Source: a virus. Taken from it: DNA of 44,284 bases. A program made the translations under genes and the position numbers. The notes under the pieces are model-generated. The model ran no database searches. It saw nothing but the letters and a program-made list of their open reading frames with translations, and was not told the origin of the DNA. Position 1 is the stretch's first letter. The number at the start of each line of letters is the position of its first letter. Positions 7,813-15,601 of the stretch are shown piece by piece. Location of the stretch: the IMG/VR virus record IMGVR_UViG_3300017726_000012, positions 1 through 44,284 of that record; one strand, given 5' to 3'.

Positions 7813-9298
7813 GAATTTTAAATCGTATCTGGTTGAGTCGGAACGTGAGGTATTCTTTACATTTGGTAGAATGAATCCTCCGACAATTGGTCATGGTAAA
7901 GTTATCGATACGATTGTTAAAAAGGCGAGAGGTGCAGATTATAAAATCTTTGTATCTCAGACAACAGGTGAGAAAGACCCATTGTCTTATTCTGATAAAA
8001 TCAAAACTCTTCGTAAGATGTTTCCCAAACATGGTCGCAATATCATTGCCGATAAAAAGATTCGTAATGTTTTTGACGTAGCCGCAAAACTTTATGATTT
8101 GGGATATCGTAAAATCAACATGGTTGTCGGTCAAGACCGTTTGAATGAGTTCGAAACTCTATTGAAAAAATACAATGGTAAGAAAGCCAAACATGGTTTT
8201 TATAACTTCGAGACAATCAATATTGTATCTGCTGGTCAACGTGACCCTGATGCAGAGGGTGTTGAAGGAATGTCTGCATCCAAGCAACGTGCGTCAGCAA
8301 AGGATAATGACTATGCGGCATTCGCACAGGGTGTTCCCAAAGGATTTTCTGACAAAGATACTCGCACACTCTTTAACAAAGTTCGAGCAGGACTTGGTAT
8401 CAAAGAAGAACGTTCTTTCAAACGTCATATCGATTTAGGTAAATTAGACGATACTCGTGAGGCATATGTCTCAGGTGATTTGTTTGAAATCGGTGATGAT
8501 GTTATTATCAAAGAAAGTGGAGAGGTTGGTATTGTCTCTATGCTTGGTGCGAACTATGTCATTGTAGAAGTGAATCAAAAAAGATATCGCAAGTGGTTAG
8601 ACGATGTAGAACTGGTCGAGAAGAAAGCACGTCAGGACAAAGAGATTGGTAAGGATGTAAAAGGAACACAGCCTGCAAAGTATTATGCGAAGGATGCTGA
8701 AGGCGATGACATGTCAAAGTCAACCAAGAAGAAACGTGCCGCACATTTCAAGAAAGGCACTGCAAAGGATGATGATGACCCATCTGCATACAAACCAGCG
8801 CCTGGCGATAAGGGTGCAGAGACCAAACCATCAAAGTATACCAAAGCATATAAGAAGATGTTTGATGAAAAGATAGGTAGCACTGGTGCGTTTGGCACGA
8901 AGTCTGCGACAGGAGTGTTGAGTCCAGCCTTAGATAAAGCATTGGATAAAATTGTAAACAAAAAGAAATATCAGAAGGCGGTTCGATTGTATCTTGATTG
9001 GAGACGTAAGAATCCGAAGGCAGGACAATCAGGTGCGTATGATTTTCTGAGACATGAACTTGGTGTCGAATCTCCAAGACAAGTTCTACAGTATATGAAT
9101 CAGATGATAAAGAAAGGTCTTCTTCCAAAACATCTTGAGTTGAAGGCTGAGACTGACCCAGAGGTTATAAAAATAAGAACTGATTATAAAGATGATAAAG
9201 AAGACTTGAAAAAACAATATCGTGCAACTCTTGATAAAGCAAGAGATGCAAGACGACTCGCAAAAGCACAACAAAAAAACAGAGAGACACAACCATGA
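7802..9298 (+). CDS. Cytidylyltransferase-like nucleotidyltransferase with virion-type C-terminal region
   Basis: Residues 10-200 form a nucleotidylyltransferase domain. GRMNPPTIGHGK is the T/HxGH ATP-binding motif, and GMSASKQR corresponds to the ISSTxxR-like loop; IVSAGQRDPD lies between them. The remainder (residues 200-498) includes KYYAKDAEGDDMSKSTKKKR and KPAPGDKGAETKPSKYTKAY, a module seen in many marine phage virion proteins, and a charged helical tail. The GTG start at 7802 overlaps the upstream stop and gives an N-terminus with KNFKSYLVE, another capsid-targeting-like motif. The substrate is unknown. Confidence 0.7.
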   Translation: MVIKNFKSYLVESEREVFFTFGRMNPPTIGHGKVIDTIVKKARGADYKIFVSQTTGEKDPLSYSDKIKTLRKMFPKHGRNIIADKKIRNVFDVAAKLYDLGYRKINMVVGQDRLNEFETLLKKYNGKKAKHGFYNFETINIVSAGQRDPDAEGVEGMSASKQRASAKDNDYAAFAQGVPKGFSDKDTRTLFNKVRAGLGIKEERSFKRHIDLGKLDDTREAYVSGDLFEIGDDVIIKESGEVGIVSMLGANYVIVEVNQKRYRKWLDDVELVEKKARQDKEIGKDVKGTQPAKYYAKDAEGDDMSKSTKKKRAAHFKKGTAKDDDDPSAYKPAPGDKGAETKPSKYTKAYKKMFDEKIGSTGAFGTKSATGVLSPALDKALDKIVNKKKYQKAVRLYLDWRRKNPKAGQSGAYDFLRHELGVESPRQVLQYMNQMIKKGLLPKHLELKAETDPEVIKIRTDYKDDKEDLKKQYRATLDKARDARRLAKAQQKNRETQP

Positions 9299-9561
9299 GT
9301 GGCAGAAAAACCTTTAGAAAATTTTATGCAGAGAGACTGGACGAGTCTCTTCAGGAAAAAAATGAGGCACTTGCAAAGAAAGCATCGAAGTCTGGTATCT
9401 CTTATGGAACACTCAAGAAAGTCTTTGACCGTGGTGTTGCCGCATGGAGAACTGGACACAGGCCTGGCACAACACCTTCTCAGTGGGGATATGCACGAGT
9501 TAATGCATTTATTGTAAAAAAGAAAAAGGGCAACTTAAATCACGATAAGGACTTAGCGTAA
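9295..9561 (+). CDS. Small conserved marine-phage protein (DUF5824-like)
   Basis: This 88-aa protein has the characteristic segments SGISYGTLKKVFDRGVAAWR and TGHRPGTTPSQWGYARVNAF, which occur in a very common marine phage family that I recall as DUF5824. The start contains KTFRKFYAERLDES, which fits the F-x-x-F-Y-x-E capsid-targeting-like pattern. Its ATG overlaps the previous TGA, and its TAA overlaps the next ATG. A virion-associated role is inferred from its position; no enzyme motif is present. Confidence 0.7.
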   Translation: MSGRKTFRKFYAERLDESLQEKNEALAKKASKSGISYGTLKKVFDRGVAAWRTGHRPGTTPSQWGYARVNAFIVKKKKGNLNHDKDLA

Positions 9562-10796
9562 TGAAAAAGTTTAGATATTTATTTGAAGAAACAAAAATAG
9601 GAAATAAAACCTTTGACGATATGGAATTATGTCCTGGCGCAATAAAGGCGTTTAAAAAAGATTACGAGACCAAAGACAATAAAGAAGAAATTCTTAGTGC
9701 AGCCCAAGCAGTAGATGACTATCTTGCAATTGAAAGAAAAGGTCTTGATGGTAATATTGATGAGACTGACCTTGAAAAAATGAAAGGTATGGTTGATGTT
9801 GCGAAAAAGAAAATTGCAGATGCAGGACTAAGTGCTGATGACCATGATTATCATCAAGGACATATAGATACAGTTACCTCCTTGGTAAAGAAGTCTAAGT
9901 CTGTTGAAGAGAAAACACTCACTCCCGCTGAGATAAAGAAAAGAAATGAAATAGCGAAAGCAATGAAAAAGGACGAACCTGACATGCCTATGGACAAGAA
10001 GATGGCAATTGCAACCGCCACGGCAAAACGTGTTGCAGAGGAAAAATCTGTTCGTCAGTTGATTGACCCTAAGAAAGAAGTTATGGTTGTCAAGATGATG
10101 TCAGGTAAACGACACAAGGTTATCGTTATCGACAAATCGAAACAGAAAGAGTATCTCTCAAAGGGTTGGTTGCTTGCTGAAGAAGTCGAACTTAATGAAG
10201 CCACCGATTTATACAATAAAGGTGGTATACAAATAGTAAGGTTTGCGGCTGGTAAAGGAAAACTAGGAGTTGAGATAACTGTCAAAAAAGGCACAAGCGC
10301 AAGCGAAATTGGTGGCCAAATTATCTTATCTGATGCTCAGTTCAAAAATCTTCAAAGAGCATTACCTAAAATCAAACTTAAACAAGGTTTAGGTGAAGCA
10401 GTCTCTCCTGCTCAACAAGCTGCGATTGCAATCTCAAAGAAAGAACGTGGTGAGAAACCAAAGAATGAGGCAAGTGCCGCTGCTGATGCGAGAAGAGCGA
10501 TGAAGTCTCGTGGTGCAACCAAAGGTATGGCACTCACCAAAAAAGACAAAGACACTGAAGCAACCGATGACGATAGAAAGGCTGCTTCTAAAAATATTAT
10601 CATGCAGTTGCGTAAGGCGGCTGATTTACCAACAGGAGCAGAAGTTGTATTTAACAGAGGAAAAGGAAAAGTTTCTAGAGACCAAGCGAAAGCGACATTG
10701 GCTCGTTTTGATGGCCTTTCAAAACCGAATGAAAAAGAGAAATTCCAAAAGAGCATCAGGTCTCTCGCAGACATCAAGAAAATCTTAGGTAGATAA
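9561..10796 (+). CDS. Multidomain late protein with gp21-like cleavage sites
   Basis: The 411-aa protein starts MKKFRYLFEE, a capsid-targeting-like peptide. Two internal sites fit the T4 prohead protease rule (L/I-x-E then A): LNE|A at about residues 211-214 and LGE|A at about 277-280. They bracket a compact beta-rich module of about 65 residues (IQIVRFAAGKGKLGVEIT). The flanks are charged and helical, with repeats such as AIAISKKERGE. It looks like a polyprotein processed in the prohead. It overlaps its neighbours by one base (TAATG) on both sides. Confidence 0.65.
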   Translation: MKKFRYLFEETKIGNKTFDDMELCPGAIKAFKKDYETKDNKEEILSAAQAVDDYLAIERKGLDGNIDETDLEKMKGMVDVAKKKIADAGLSADDHDYHQGHIDTVTSLVKKSKSVEEKTLTPAEIKKRNEIAKAMKKDEPDMPMDKKMAIATATAKRVAEEKSVRQLIDPKKEVMVVKMMSGKRHKVIVIDKSKQKEYLSKGWLLAEEVELNEATDLYNKGGIQIVRFAAGKGKLGVEITVKKGTSASEIGGQIILSDAQFKNLQRALPKIKLKQGLGEAVSPAQQAAIAISKKERGEKPKNEASAAADARRAMKSRGATKGMALTKKDKDTEATDDDRKAASKNIIMQLRKAADLPTGAEVVFNRGKGKVSRDQAKATLARFDGLSKPNEKEKFQKSIRSLADIKKILGR

Positions 10797-11329
10797 TGAA
10801 AACATTTACTGAACACACAGATTGTGGAACTGATGAGTGTTGTGGTACTTGCTCTTCTCTTATTGAAAACAACATTTTTCGTGTTGGGTCAGAGAAGTAT
10901 TTCGAATACTTTCGTGAAGCAAGAGAGAAGTATTATGCAGGTGACCTTGAGTTAGATGTCGCAGATATAGATATCATGGAGTCTGACCTCGGCGAGTTCG
11001 CAGAATGGCGTGGAGAAAATGTCGCACTAGATTGTATCTTTGAAGAAGACAAACAAGATATGCCTCTAAATCAACCGAAGAGAGGTGGGCCGAAGAAATA
11101 CTATGTGTATGTTCGTGACCCTTCAAGTGGTAACGTGAAGAAGGTTACATGGGGTGACACCACAGGATTGAAGGTCAAACTAAATGACAAGCAGGCTCGT
11201 AAATCATTTGCCGCTCGTCATAGATGTGACCAACAAAACGATAAAACAAAGGCTGGATATTGGGCGTGTCGATTACCAAGATATGCAAAACAATTAGGAT
11301 TAAGTGGTGGTGGAAACTTCTTTTGGTGA
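10796..11329 (+). CDS. Late protein with conserved DPSSGNVKKVTWGDTTGL domain
   Basis: The C-terminal 90 residues (YVRDPSSGNVKKVTWGDTTG, then KSFAARHRCDQQND and AGYWACRLPRYAKQLGLSG, ending GGGNFFW) form a module I recognise from many marine phage and giant-virus proteins, of unknown function. The N-terminal half is acidic and begins MKTFTEHTDC with CGTDECCGTC, a cysteine-rich patch that might bind metal. It follows the processed-looking 9561 gene with a TAATG overlap. A structural or head-associated role is likely by context. Confidence 0.65.
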   Translation: MKTFTEHTDCGTDECCGTCSSLIENNIFRVGSEKYFEYFREAREKYYAGDLELDVADIDIMESDLGEFAEWRGENVALDCIFEEDKQDMPLNQPKRGGPKKYYVYVRDPSSGNVKKVTWGDTTGLKVKLNDKQARKSFAARHRCDQQNDKTKAGYWACRLPRYAKQLGLSGGGNFFW

Positions 11330-11333
11330 TTAC

Positions 11334-11582
11334 ATGCAACCTTATTATCAAAATAAAGACATTAGAGTCTTTTCAAAATATGTTGATGAAGAGGATTTGG
11401 TTTGGCATCGTGACCAAAATGATAGACAAATTATGGTTATCGAAGGAACTGCATGGAAGTTGCAGAAAGACAACGAGAAACCTATTATCATGGAACATGG
11501 TGTAGTTTACGAGATAAAGGCGATGGAGTATCATCGTATCATAAAGGGTTATGGTAATCTCGTGATAAAAATGTGGGAATAA
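11334..11582 (+). CDS. Small cupin-like protein
   Basis: The 82-aa protein has DLVWHRDQNDRQIMVIEG, GTAWKLQKDNEKP and VVYEIKAMEYHRIIKGYGNL, a short double-stranded beta-helix (cupin) pattern. His and Asp/Glu are at ligand-like positions. Similar tiny cupins occur in T4-like marine phages. The start MQPYYQNKD follows the upstream stop by 4 nt. No substrate can be assigned. Confidence 0.6.
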   Translation: MQPYYQNKDIRVFSKYVDEEDLVWHRDQNDRQIMVIEGTAWKLQKDNEKPIIMEHGVVYEIKAMEYHRIIKGYGNLVIKMWE

Positions 11583-11594
11583 AAACTAAATTTA

Positions 11595-11602
11595 TATAAA
11601 TA
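11595..11602 (+). promoter_or_regulatory. T4-type late promoter TATAAATA
   Basis: Exact TATAAATA in the 45-bp gap before the coiled-coil membrane protein gene at 11628. The expected start site is near 11608, leaving a short leader that contains the GGGA ribosome site. Confidence 0.75.
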
Positions 11603-11627
11603 AAGTTATAAATCCTATGGGAAAAAA

Positions 11628-11930
11628 ATGAAACAGGAAGTAAGACAAGTGGCGAGACAGACTCAAACTCAACGGTTAGACCGTATTGAGGAAAAGATTG
11701 ATAAACTTGCTGACGCAATGATTTCTATTGCTCGGGCAGAGGAAAGACTCATATCTATAGAACAATACAATGCGAATCAACATGAACGCATGAATAAGTT
11801 CTCGTCAAAACTTGATGCACTGAACGATAAGGTGAATGATAACTCACGAGTCGTTAGTTTCATTCAAAAGGCCTTTTGGATTTTATTAGCAGCTATAGTC
11901 GCCGCCACTGGCGTGAACAAGTGGATGTAA
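11628..11930 (+). CDS. Coiled-coil protein with C-terminal membrane anchor
   Basis: The 100-aa protein has a long heptad-rich helix (RLDRIEEKIDKLADAMISIA, then HERMNKFSSKLDALNDKVND). It ends in one membrane segment (FWILLAAIVAATGV). This is the XhlA-like layout found next to phage lysis or virion genes, and it is predicted to sit in the inner membrane with the coil in the cytoplasm. It is the first gene after a late promoter. A lysis-associated or membrane-scaffold role is possible. Confidence 0.6.
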   Translation: MKQEVRQVARQTQTQRLDRIEEKIDKLADAMISIARAEERLISIEQYNANQHERMNKFSSKLDALNDKVNDNSRVVSFIQKAFWILLAAIVAATGVNKWM

Positions 11931-11948
11931 CAACGGAGAAAAAATAAA

Positions 11949-13124
11949 ATGAGAACTTCTGACATAAAAAGATTGGGTGAGGCATTTGCATCCGTAGTTT
12001 CGCCACAAATCGGTTATACGGATGACGAAATAAAAGAACTGTGTCACAGCAAAGACCACAACTGTGCAATCACAGTCAACCACCCTGAATGGGGTCTTGG
12101 TAAACCTGTCTATGAATCACACGCAATACCTGATGATGAAGGTAATGTTGAGTGGTATGACGTTCAGTTCAAGCATGGTCTTGAGAAGAAAGTTCCTGCC
12201 TCTGACATGGAAGTCATCGAAGAAGCCCATCATATGAAGAAAAAGAAAACTGAAGGTAATGCATTCGGTGCGGCTCTACAAGCTGCAAAAAAGAATGGTG
12301 ATGAAAAATTTGTAGTTGGTGGAAAAGAGTATGATGTGAAAGCAGAGGAAGCAAGACTTTCAAAAGAAGACAACACTAACGACAAGTCTGACGATGGTGA
12401 TGGTATGGATAAAGTCCAACCTAAAGCAGTCAAGAAAAAGTTCAAAGACCGTAAAGACAAAGACATCGATAACGATGGTGATGTAGATTCATCTGACGAG
12501 TATCTTCACAAGAGAAGAAAAGCGGTCAGTAAAGCAATAACGAAGGAAGACGAACATGGTGATGATGAGAATGGTGAGGATAAACCCGATACCGCCAATG
12601 GAGATGATGAGAAAAAGAAAAAGAAAAATGGAAACCCAAAAACAGACGATAAGACAGCAGAAATCTCAAAAATCGGAGAAGAGATTGACGAGTTAAATTC
12701 TATGTTCGAACGTTTATGGGAAGCAGAGCATAAGGGAAAACGTAAGCAAGACCAGAACAATGGTGAAGACTATGATGATAAAGAGTCTCCTAAGTCTAAA
12801 GAATTTGAAAATGCTCATAAGAAGTCTGACAAGAAAATAGAAGACAATTATGAGGATGGTGTTGCTACAACTACCAAAGCTGAGAAAGATGGAACGAAAC
12901 CCAAATCAGGTAAACGTCCTCAAGATAATCAGAGTGGTGACACTAATGTAAAAGAGGATATTGATATGGATACTAAAGATGGTTCTATATCAATGGTTGA
13001 ACTTGCCCGCCGTGAACTCGCAGGTGAAAATAGAAAAGATACAGAAAATCAAAATCCTTTTGATGGTCGCACAAAGGCTGCAAAAGAATTTCTTGAAAGA
13101 ATGAATAATCGTAGAGGTAAATAA
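11949..13124 (+). CDS. Acidic late protein with EF-hand-like loop and gp21-like sites
   Basis: The 391-aa protein is very acidic and Lys-rich, probably largely disordered. It has three L/I-x-E|A sites that fit the T4 prohead protease rule: LGE|A at residues 9-12, IEE|A at 90-93 and LWE|A at 256-259. An EF-hand-like loop, DKDIDNDGDVDSSDEYL, lies near residues 170-185 and may bind calcium. The first 90 residues form a separate domain with CHSKDHNCAITVNHPEWG. It is probably a virion or prohead core protein, but no direct homologue was recognised. Confidence 0.65.
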   Translation: MRTSDIKRLGEAFASVVSPQIGYTDDEIKELCHSKDHNCAITVNHPEWGLGKPVYESHAIPDDEGNVEWYDVQFKHGLEKKVPASDMEVIEEAHHMKKKKTEGNAFGAALQAAKKNGDEKFVVGGKEYDVKAEEARLSKEDNTNDKSDDGDGMDKVQPKAVKKKFKDRKDKDIDNDGDVDSSDEYLHKRRKAVSKAITKEDEHGDDENGEDKPDTANGDDEKKKKKNGNPKTDDKTAEISKIGEEIDELNSMFERLWEAEHKGKRKQDQNNGEDYDDKESPKSKEFENAHKKSDKKIEDNYEDGVATTTKAEKDGTKPKSGKRPQDNQSGDTNVKEDIDMDTKDGSISMVELARRELAGENRKDTENQNPFDGRTKAAKEFLERMNNRRGK

Positions 13125-13126
13125 TT

Positions 13127-13462
13127 ATGACAATCAAAGCTCCTTCATGGTGTAGTAACGCAGTTCCAACTAATCGTGGTTGGGAAGACCCAGATACAGG
13201 TGAACTTTATGTATCTGGTGGTTTCAAACAAAGTGACATTGACGAATTTTTTGGTGTGAAAACAATCAAAAGAGAATCCGTCAAGGTTGTAACTAAGTCA
13301 AAGAAAAGAAGTAAACCAAAACAGTTTACGACTCTCACAGAAGCACCTGTTGCAAATAAATCTGTTGAGGATATGACTGAGGTAGAAGCCGAAGCAACTG
13401 CGGAACATTACACGAAATCTCTTCAGGAATTAAAAGAAGAGATAGTTGAAGAGGACTCTTAG
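13127..13462 (+). CDS. Small late phage protein with SWCSNAVPTNRGW motif
   Basis: The 111-aa protein begins with APSWCSNAVPTNRGWEDP and GGFKQSDIDEFFG, a pattern recalled from small proteins beside structural genes in T4-like cyanophages. The rest is charged, with an acidic C-terminus (ELKEEIVEEDS). It starts 2 nt after the previous gene. A structural or assembly role is likely from context only. Confidence 0.6.
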   Translation: MTIKAPSWCSNAVPTNRGWEDPDTGELYVSGGFKQSDIDEFFGVKTIKRESVKVVTKSKKRSKPKQFTTLTEAPVANKSVEDMTEVEAEATAEHYTKSLQELKEEIVEEDS

Positions 13463-13470
13463 TAATCCCT

Positions 13471-13497
13471 AAATAATCGGAGTAAAACCGTTTATTT
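13471..13497 (+). other. Imperfect hairpin between late genes
   Basis: AAATAATCGG and CCGTTTATTT pair at nine of ten positions around a 7-nt loop (AGTAAAA), in the gap between stop codon 13462 and the ATG at 13507. It could be a weak terminator or an mRNA stability element. The T content after the stem (TTATTT is part of the arm) makes termination uncertain. Confidence 0.35.
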
Positions 13498-13506
13498 GGA
13501 ATTGTT

Positions 13507-13863
13507 ATGAGACTTACAAAAGAGAATTTAGTCGTATACGCTGCGAAACATTATTATAATCCTAAGTGTATTGACAGCGAAGAGTTCTTCGAAGACCTAA
13601 AAAAATTCAAATATGTTAAACGACTGTTGAACCGTTATCGACAGAGTGGTGAACTGTCTGAACGACTCATCATTAATCATCTCATTGTGATATTCAATGT
13701 GTTTGGTTACGATGCAGGTCTCAATATTCTTGAACTCAAAATTGAATTAGAATATTGGGAAATACTCAAACCATTTCTTATCTTTCTCAAAGCAGTAAAA
13801 AATACAGAATACACTAACATTGAAATGGATAAATTTGTTGTTGAAAGACTTCGGGAGATATAA
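13507..13863 (+). CDS. Conserved T4-like marine phage protein
   Basis: The 118-aa protein starts MRLTKENLVVYAAKHYYNP and has KFKYVKRLLNRYRQSGEL followed by RLIINHLIVIFNVFGYDAG. That is a helical family found near neck and tail genes in cyanophages and pelagiphages. No catalytic motif or membrane segment is evident. Its TAA stop lies within a TATAAATA late promoter. The role is unknown, probably virion assembly. Confidence 0.65.
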   Translation: MRLTKENLVVYAAKHYYNPKCIDSEEFFEDLKKFKYVKRLLNRYRQSGELSERLIINHLIVIFNVFGYDAGLNILELKIELEYWEILKPFLIFLKAVKNTEYTNIEMDKFVVERLREI

Positions 13864-13866
13864 ATA
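13859..13866 (+). promoter_or_regulatory. T4-type late promoter TATAAATA at gene junction
   Basis: Exact TATAAATA spans the stop codon of the 13507 gene (TAA 13861-13863). The predicted start site falls at or next to the ATG at 13872, so a transcript from here would be nearly leaderless for that gene but could serve the genes after it. Confidence 0.6.
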
Positions 13867-13871
13867 GGACT

Positions 13872-14465
13872 ATGGGTATTCTAAAGACAGCAGCCGACCT
13901 CGTTTATACGATTCGATTTCTTAAACTTCTCGTAACACCATTCGAAAAGTTAGGGGCATATGAAGCAGGTATCATCGACAAAGAAGGTAAGAAAAATCCA
14001 GACTTCAATACCAACAGTGCAGATGACCGAGCCGCATATCGCAAACACTACACACCCTTTATTCGTCTGGTAGTCAACCTCAAAAGAATCATGTCAAAGG
14101 CGCCTGGCGGTCAATCTATTCTCGCCAGATATGGTGCGGCACTTCTTCTTATTCGAGAACATGGTGAACTCAACAATAAACAAATAAATGAGATACACGA
14201 ACAGACAGGTATAGACTTGTTAGATTGTCTTGCCGAAGAAAGTCAGTGGTTTATGATAGAAGGAGACAATCTCTCACCTGGCATATATCGTATGAAGTAT
14301 GATACAATTACAACACAACTTGAAGAAGTTGTGAATAAGAATGACCAGATTAGAGTTATTGAAAATTCTCCTATTGGTGAAGAACTTGGAATTAATATAT
14401 ATAAAGGACAACATTTAAATTCAGGACAGAATGTCTACTTCTCTACTGCGGAAATCACGAAATGA
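13872..14465 (+). CDS. Conserved virion-type protein of T4-like marine phages
   Basis: The 197-aa protein begins MGILKTAADLVYTIRFLKLL and has FEKLGAYEAGIIDKEGK, then RLVVNLKRIMSKAPGG. This arrangement is well known from cyanophage structural regions. The C-terminal 60 residues are mixed, with SPIGEELGINIYKG. No enzymatic motif is seen. It is packed tightly with its neighbours: its stop overlaps the next ATG (ATGA). Confidence 0.65.
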   Translation: MGILKTAADLVYTIRFLKLLVTPFEKLGAYEAGIIDKEGKKNPDFNTNSADDRAAYRKHYTPFIRLVVNLKRIMSKAPGGQSILARYGAALLLIREHGELNNKQINEIHEQTGIDLLDCLAEESQWFMIEGDNLSPGIYRMKYDTITTQLEEVVNKNDQIRVIENSPIGEELGINIYKGQHLNSGQNVYFSTAEITK

Positions 14466-15073
14466 ATTACGAAAGTCTCTGGGCAAACATTCACAAGAAA
14501 AGAGAGAGAATCAAAAGAGGTTCTGGTGAGAAGATGAGAAAGAAGGGGGAGAAGGGCGCACCGACTCCAAACCAACTAAAAAGAGCAAAGGGAGAAGCTA
14601 ATGAGGAGATGACAAGCACATCCTCAGTAGCAGGAGCAGGGGACAATCCAGAAAAGATTGTCCCTGTTCATATGAAGAAAAGAAAAAAAGACCGAGAGAA
14701 CGTTATTCGTAGGTTTATCGAAAATAGAACAAAAAGTGAAAACCTGATGCGAGAAAGGATTCTAGCAAAATACGAAGCATCTAGAATACCTAGAAAAAAA
14801 GGTCAACCAGCTGGGTCAGACAAACACTCAGATTTATACACGGACGAAAATCCGAAAGGAACTATTCATGGTCTTGGTTTCAAAGATGTTGAAACTGCAA
14901 AGGCAAGTGTAAATAAAATAGAATCTTCTAGTAGAACTCATGCACACAAAATACAAGCAGCGATTGCTATGGAACAAAGAGCAAGAGTGATGGGTAAGAC
15001 AGCAGAAGCAAATGTCTATCGTGCATACATCGAAAAGATGAAGAAGATTACTAAACAAAAGAAAAACAAATAG
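14462..15073 (+). CDS. Basic late protein with GEKMRKKGEKGAPTP module
   Basis: The N-terminus (LWANIHKKRERIKRGSGEKM, then KKGEKGAPTPNQLKRAKGE) is a module widespread in marine phage virion proteins. The C-terminal 90 residues (DKHSDLYTDENPKGTIHGLG, then HAHKIQAAIAMEQRARVMG) form a second common phage module that also occurs alone. The whole is very basic. The function of either module is unknown; a DNA- or head-associated role is inferred. Confidence 0.6.
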   Translation: MNYESLWANIHKKRERIKRGSGEKMRKKGEKGAPTPNQLKRAKGEANEEMTSTSSVAGAGDNPEKIVPVHMKKRKKDRENVIRRFIENRTKSENLMRERILAKYEASRIPRKKGQPAGSDKHSDLYTDENPKGTIHGLGFKDVETAKASVNKIESSSRTHAHKIQAAIAMEQRARVMGKTAEANVYRAYIEKMKKITKQKKNK

Positions 15074-15082
15074 GAGTGAATA

Positions 15083-15541
15083 ATGCTTAGTGGTATTCTT
15101 GGTAGTCTATTAGGTTTTGGTGGTTCGGTTGTCCCTGCCATAACAGACCATTTCAAACAAAAAGGTCAACAGAAGTTTGAACTTGAAAAAATGAAAACTC
15201 TTGCTGAACTGCGTAAAGCAGGGTTCGACCATGAGTTAAGAGCATGGGAAGCACAGGCCGCAGACAATGAACACGATAGGTTAATTCAACATGATATCTC
15301 TATTAATCAAGGCACAGGGTTTATTGCTGGTTTACAGAAGTCAGTTAGACCTGTCATTACATATTGCTTTTTTGGGTTGTTTGCTGTTATTGAAATAACA
15401 CTTTTGATGGAAGCACTCGAAAAAGGCACAGACTTTTCAGAAGCCATTCAGATTCTTTGGGATGATGATACCAAGGCAATCTTCGCTGCAATCATCTCGT
15501 TTTGGTTTGGTTCTCGTGCTATAGATAAAATGCGAAAGTAA
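15083..15541 (+). CDS. Holin-like 3TM protein (GTA_holin_3TM type)
   Basis: The 152-aa protein has an N-terminal hydrophobic stretch (ILGSLLGFGGSVVPAI) and a charged amphipathic middle (RAWEAQAADNEHDRL). SVRPVITYCFFGLFAVIEI follows, then a final hydrophobic segment, AIFAAIISFWFGSRAIDK. This is the layout of the 3TM holin family of gene transfer agents and phages. It would act in the inner membrane in lysis, although virion roles are also reported for such proteins in marine phages. It closes the late block before the nrdA promoter. Confidence 0.65.
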   Translation: MLSGILGSLLGFGGSVVPAITDHFKQKGQQKFELEKMKTLAELRKAGFDHELRAWEAQAADNEHDRLIQHDISINQGTGFIAGLQKSVRPVITYCFFGLFAVIEITLLMEALEKGTDFSEAIQILWDDDTKAIFAAIISFWFGSRAIDKMRK

Positions 15542-15542
15542 C

Positions 15543-15571
15543 TTGACTTTTACTCTATATTATGTTATACT
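15543..15571 (+). promoter_or_regulatory. Sigma70-type promoter of nrdA
   Basis: TTGACT (15543-15548), 17-bp spacer ending TGT (extended -10), TATACT (15566-15571). It begins 2 bp after the holin-like gene and 31 bp before the nrdA ATG, so nrdAB can be expressed separately from the late block. Confidence 0.8.
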
Positions 15572-15601
15572 TTCAACTCAAATCTATAGCCGAGGACAAC
15601 C

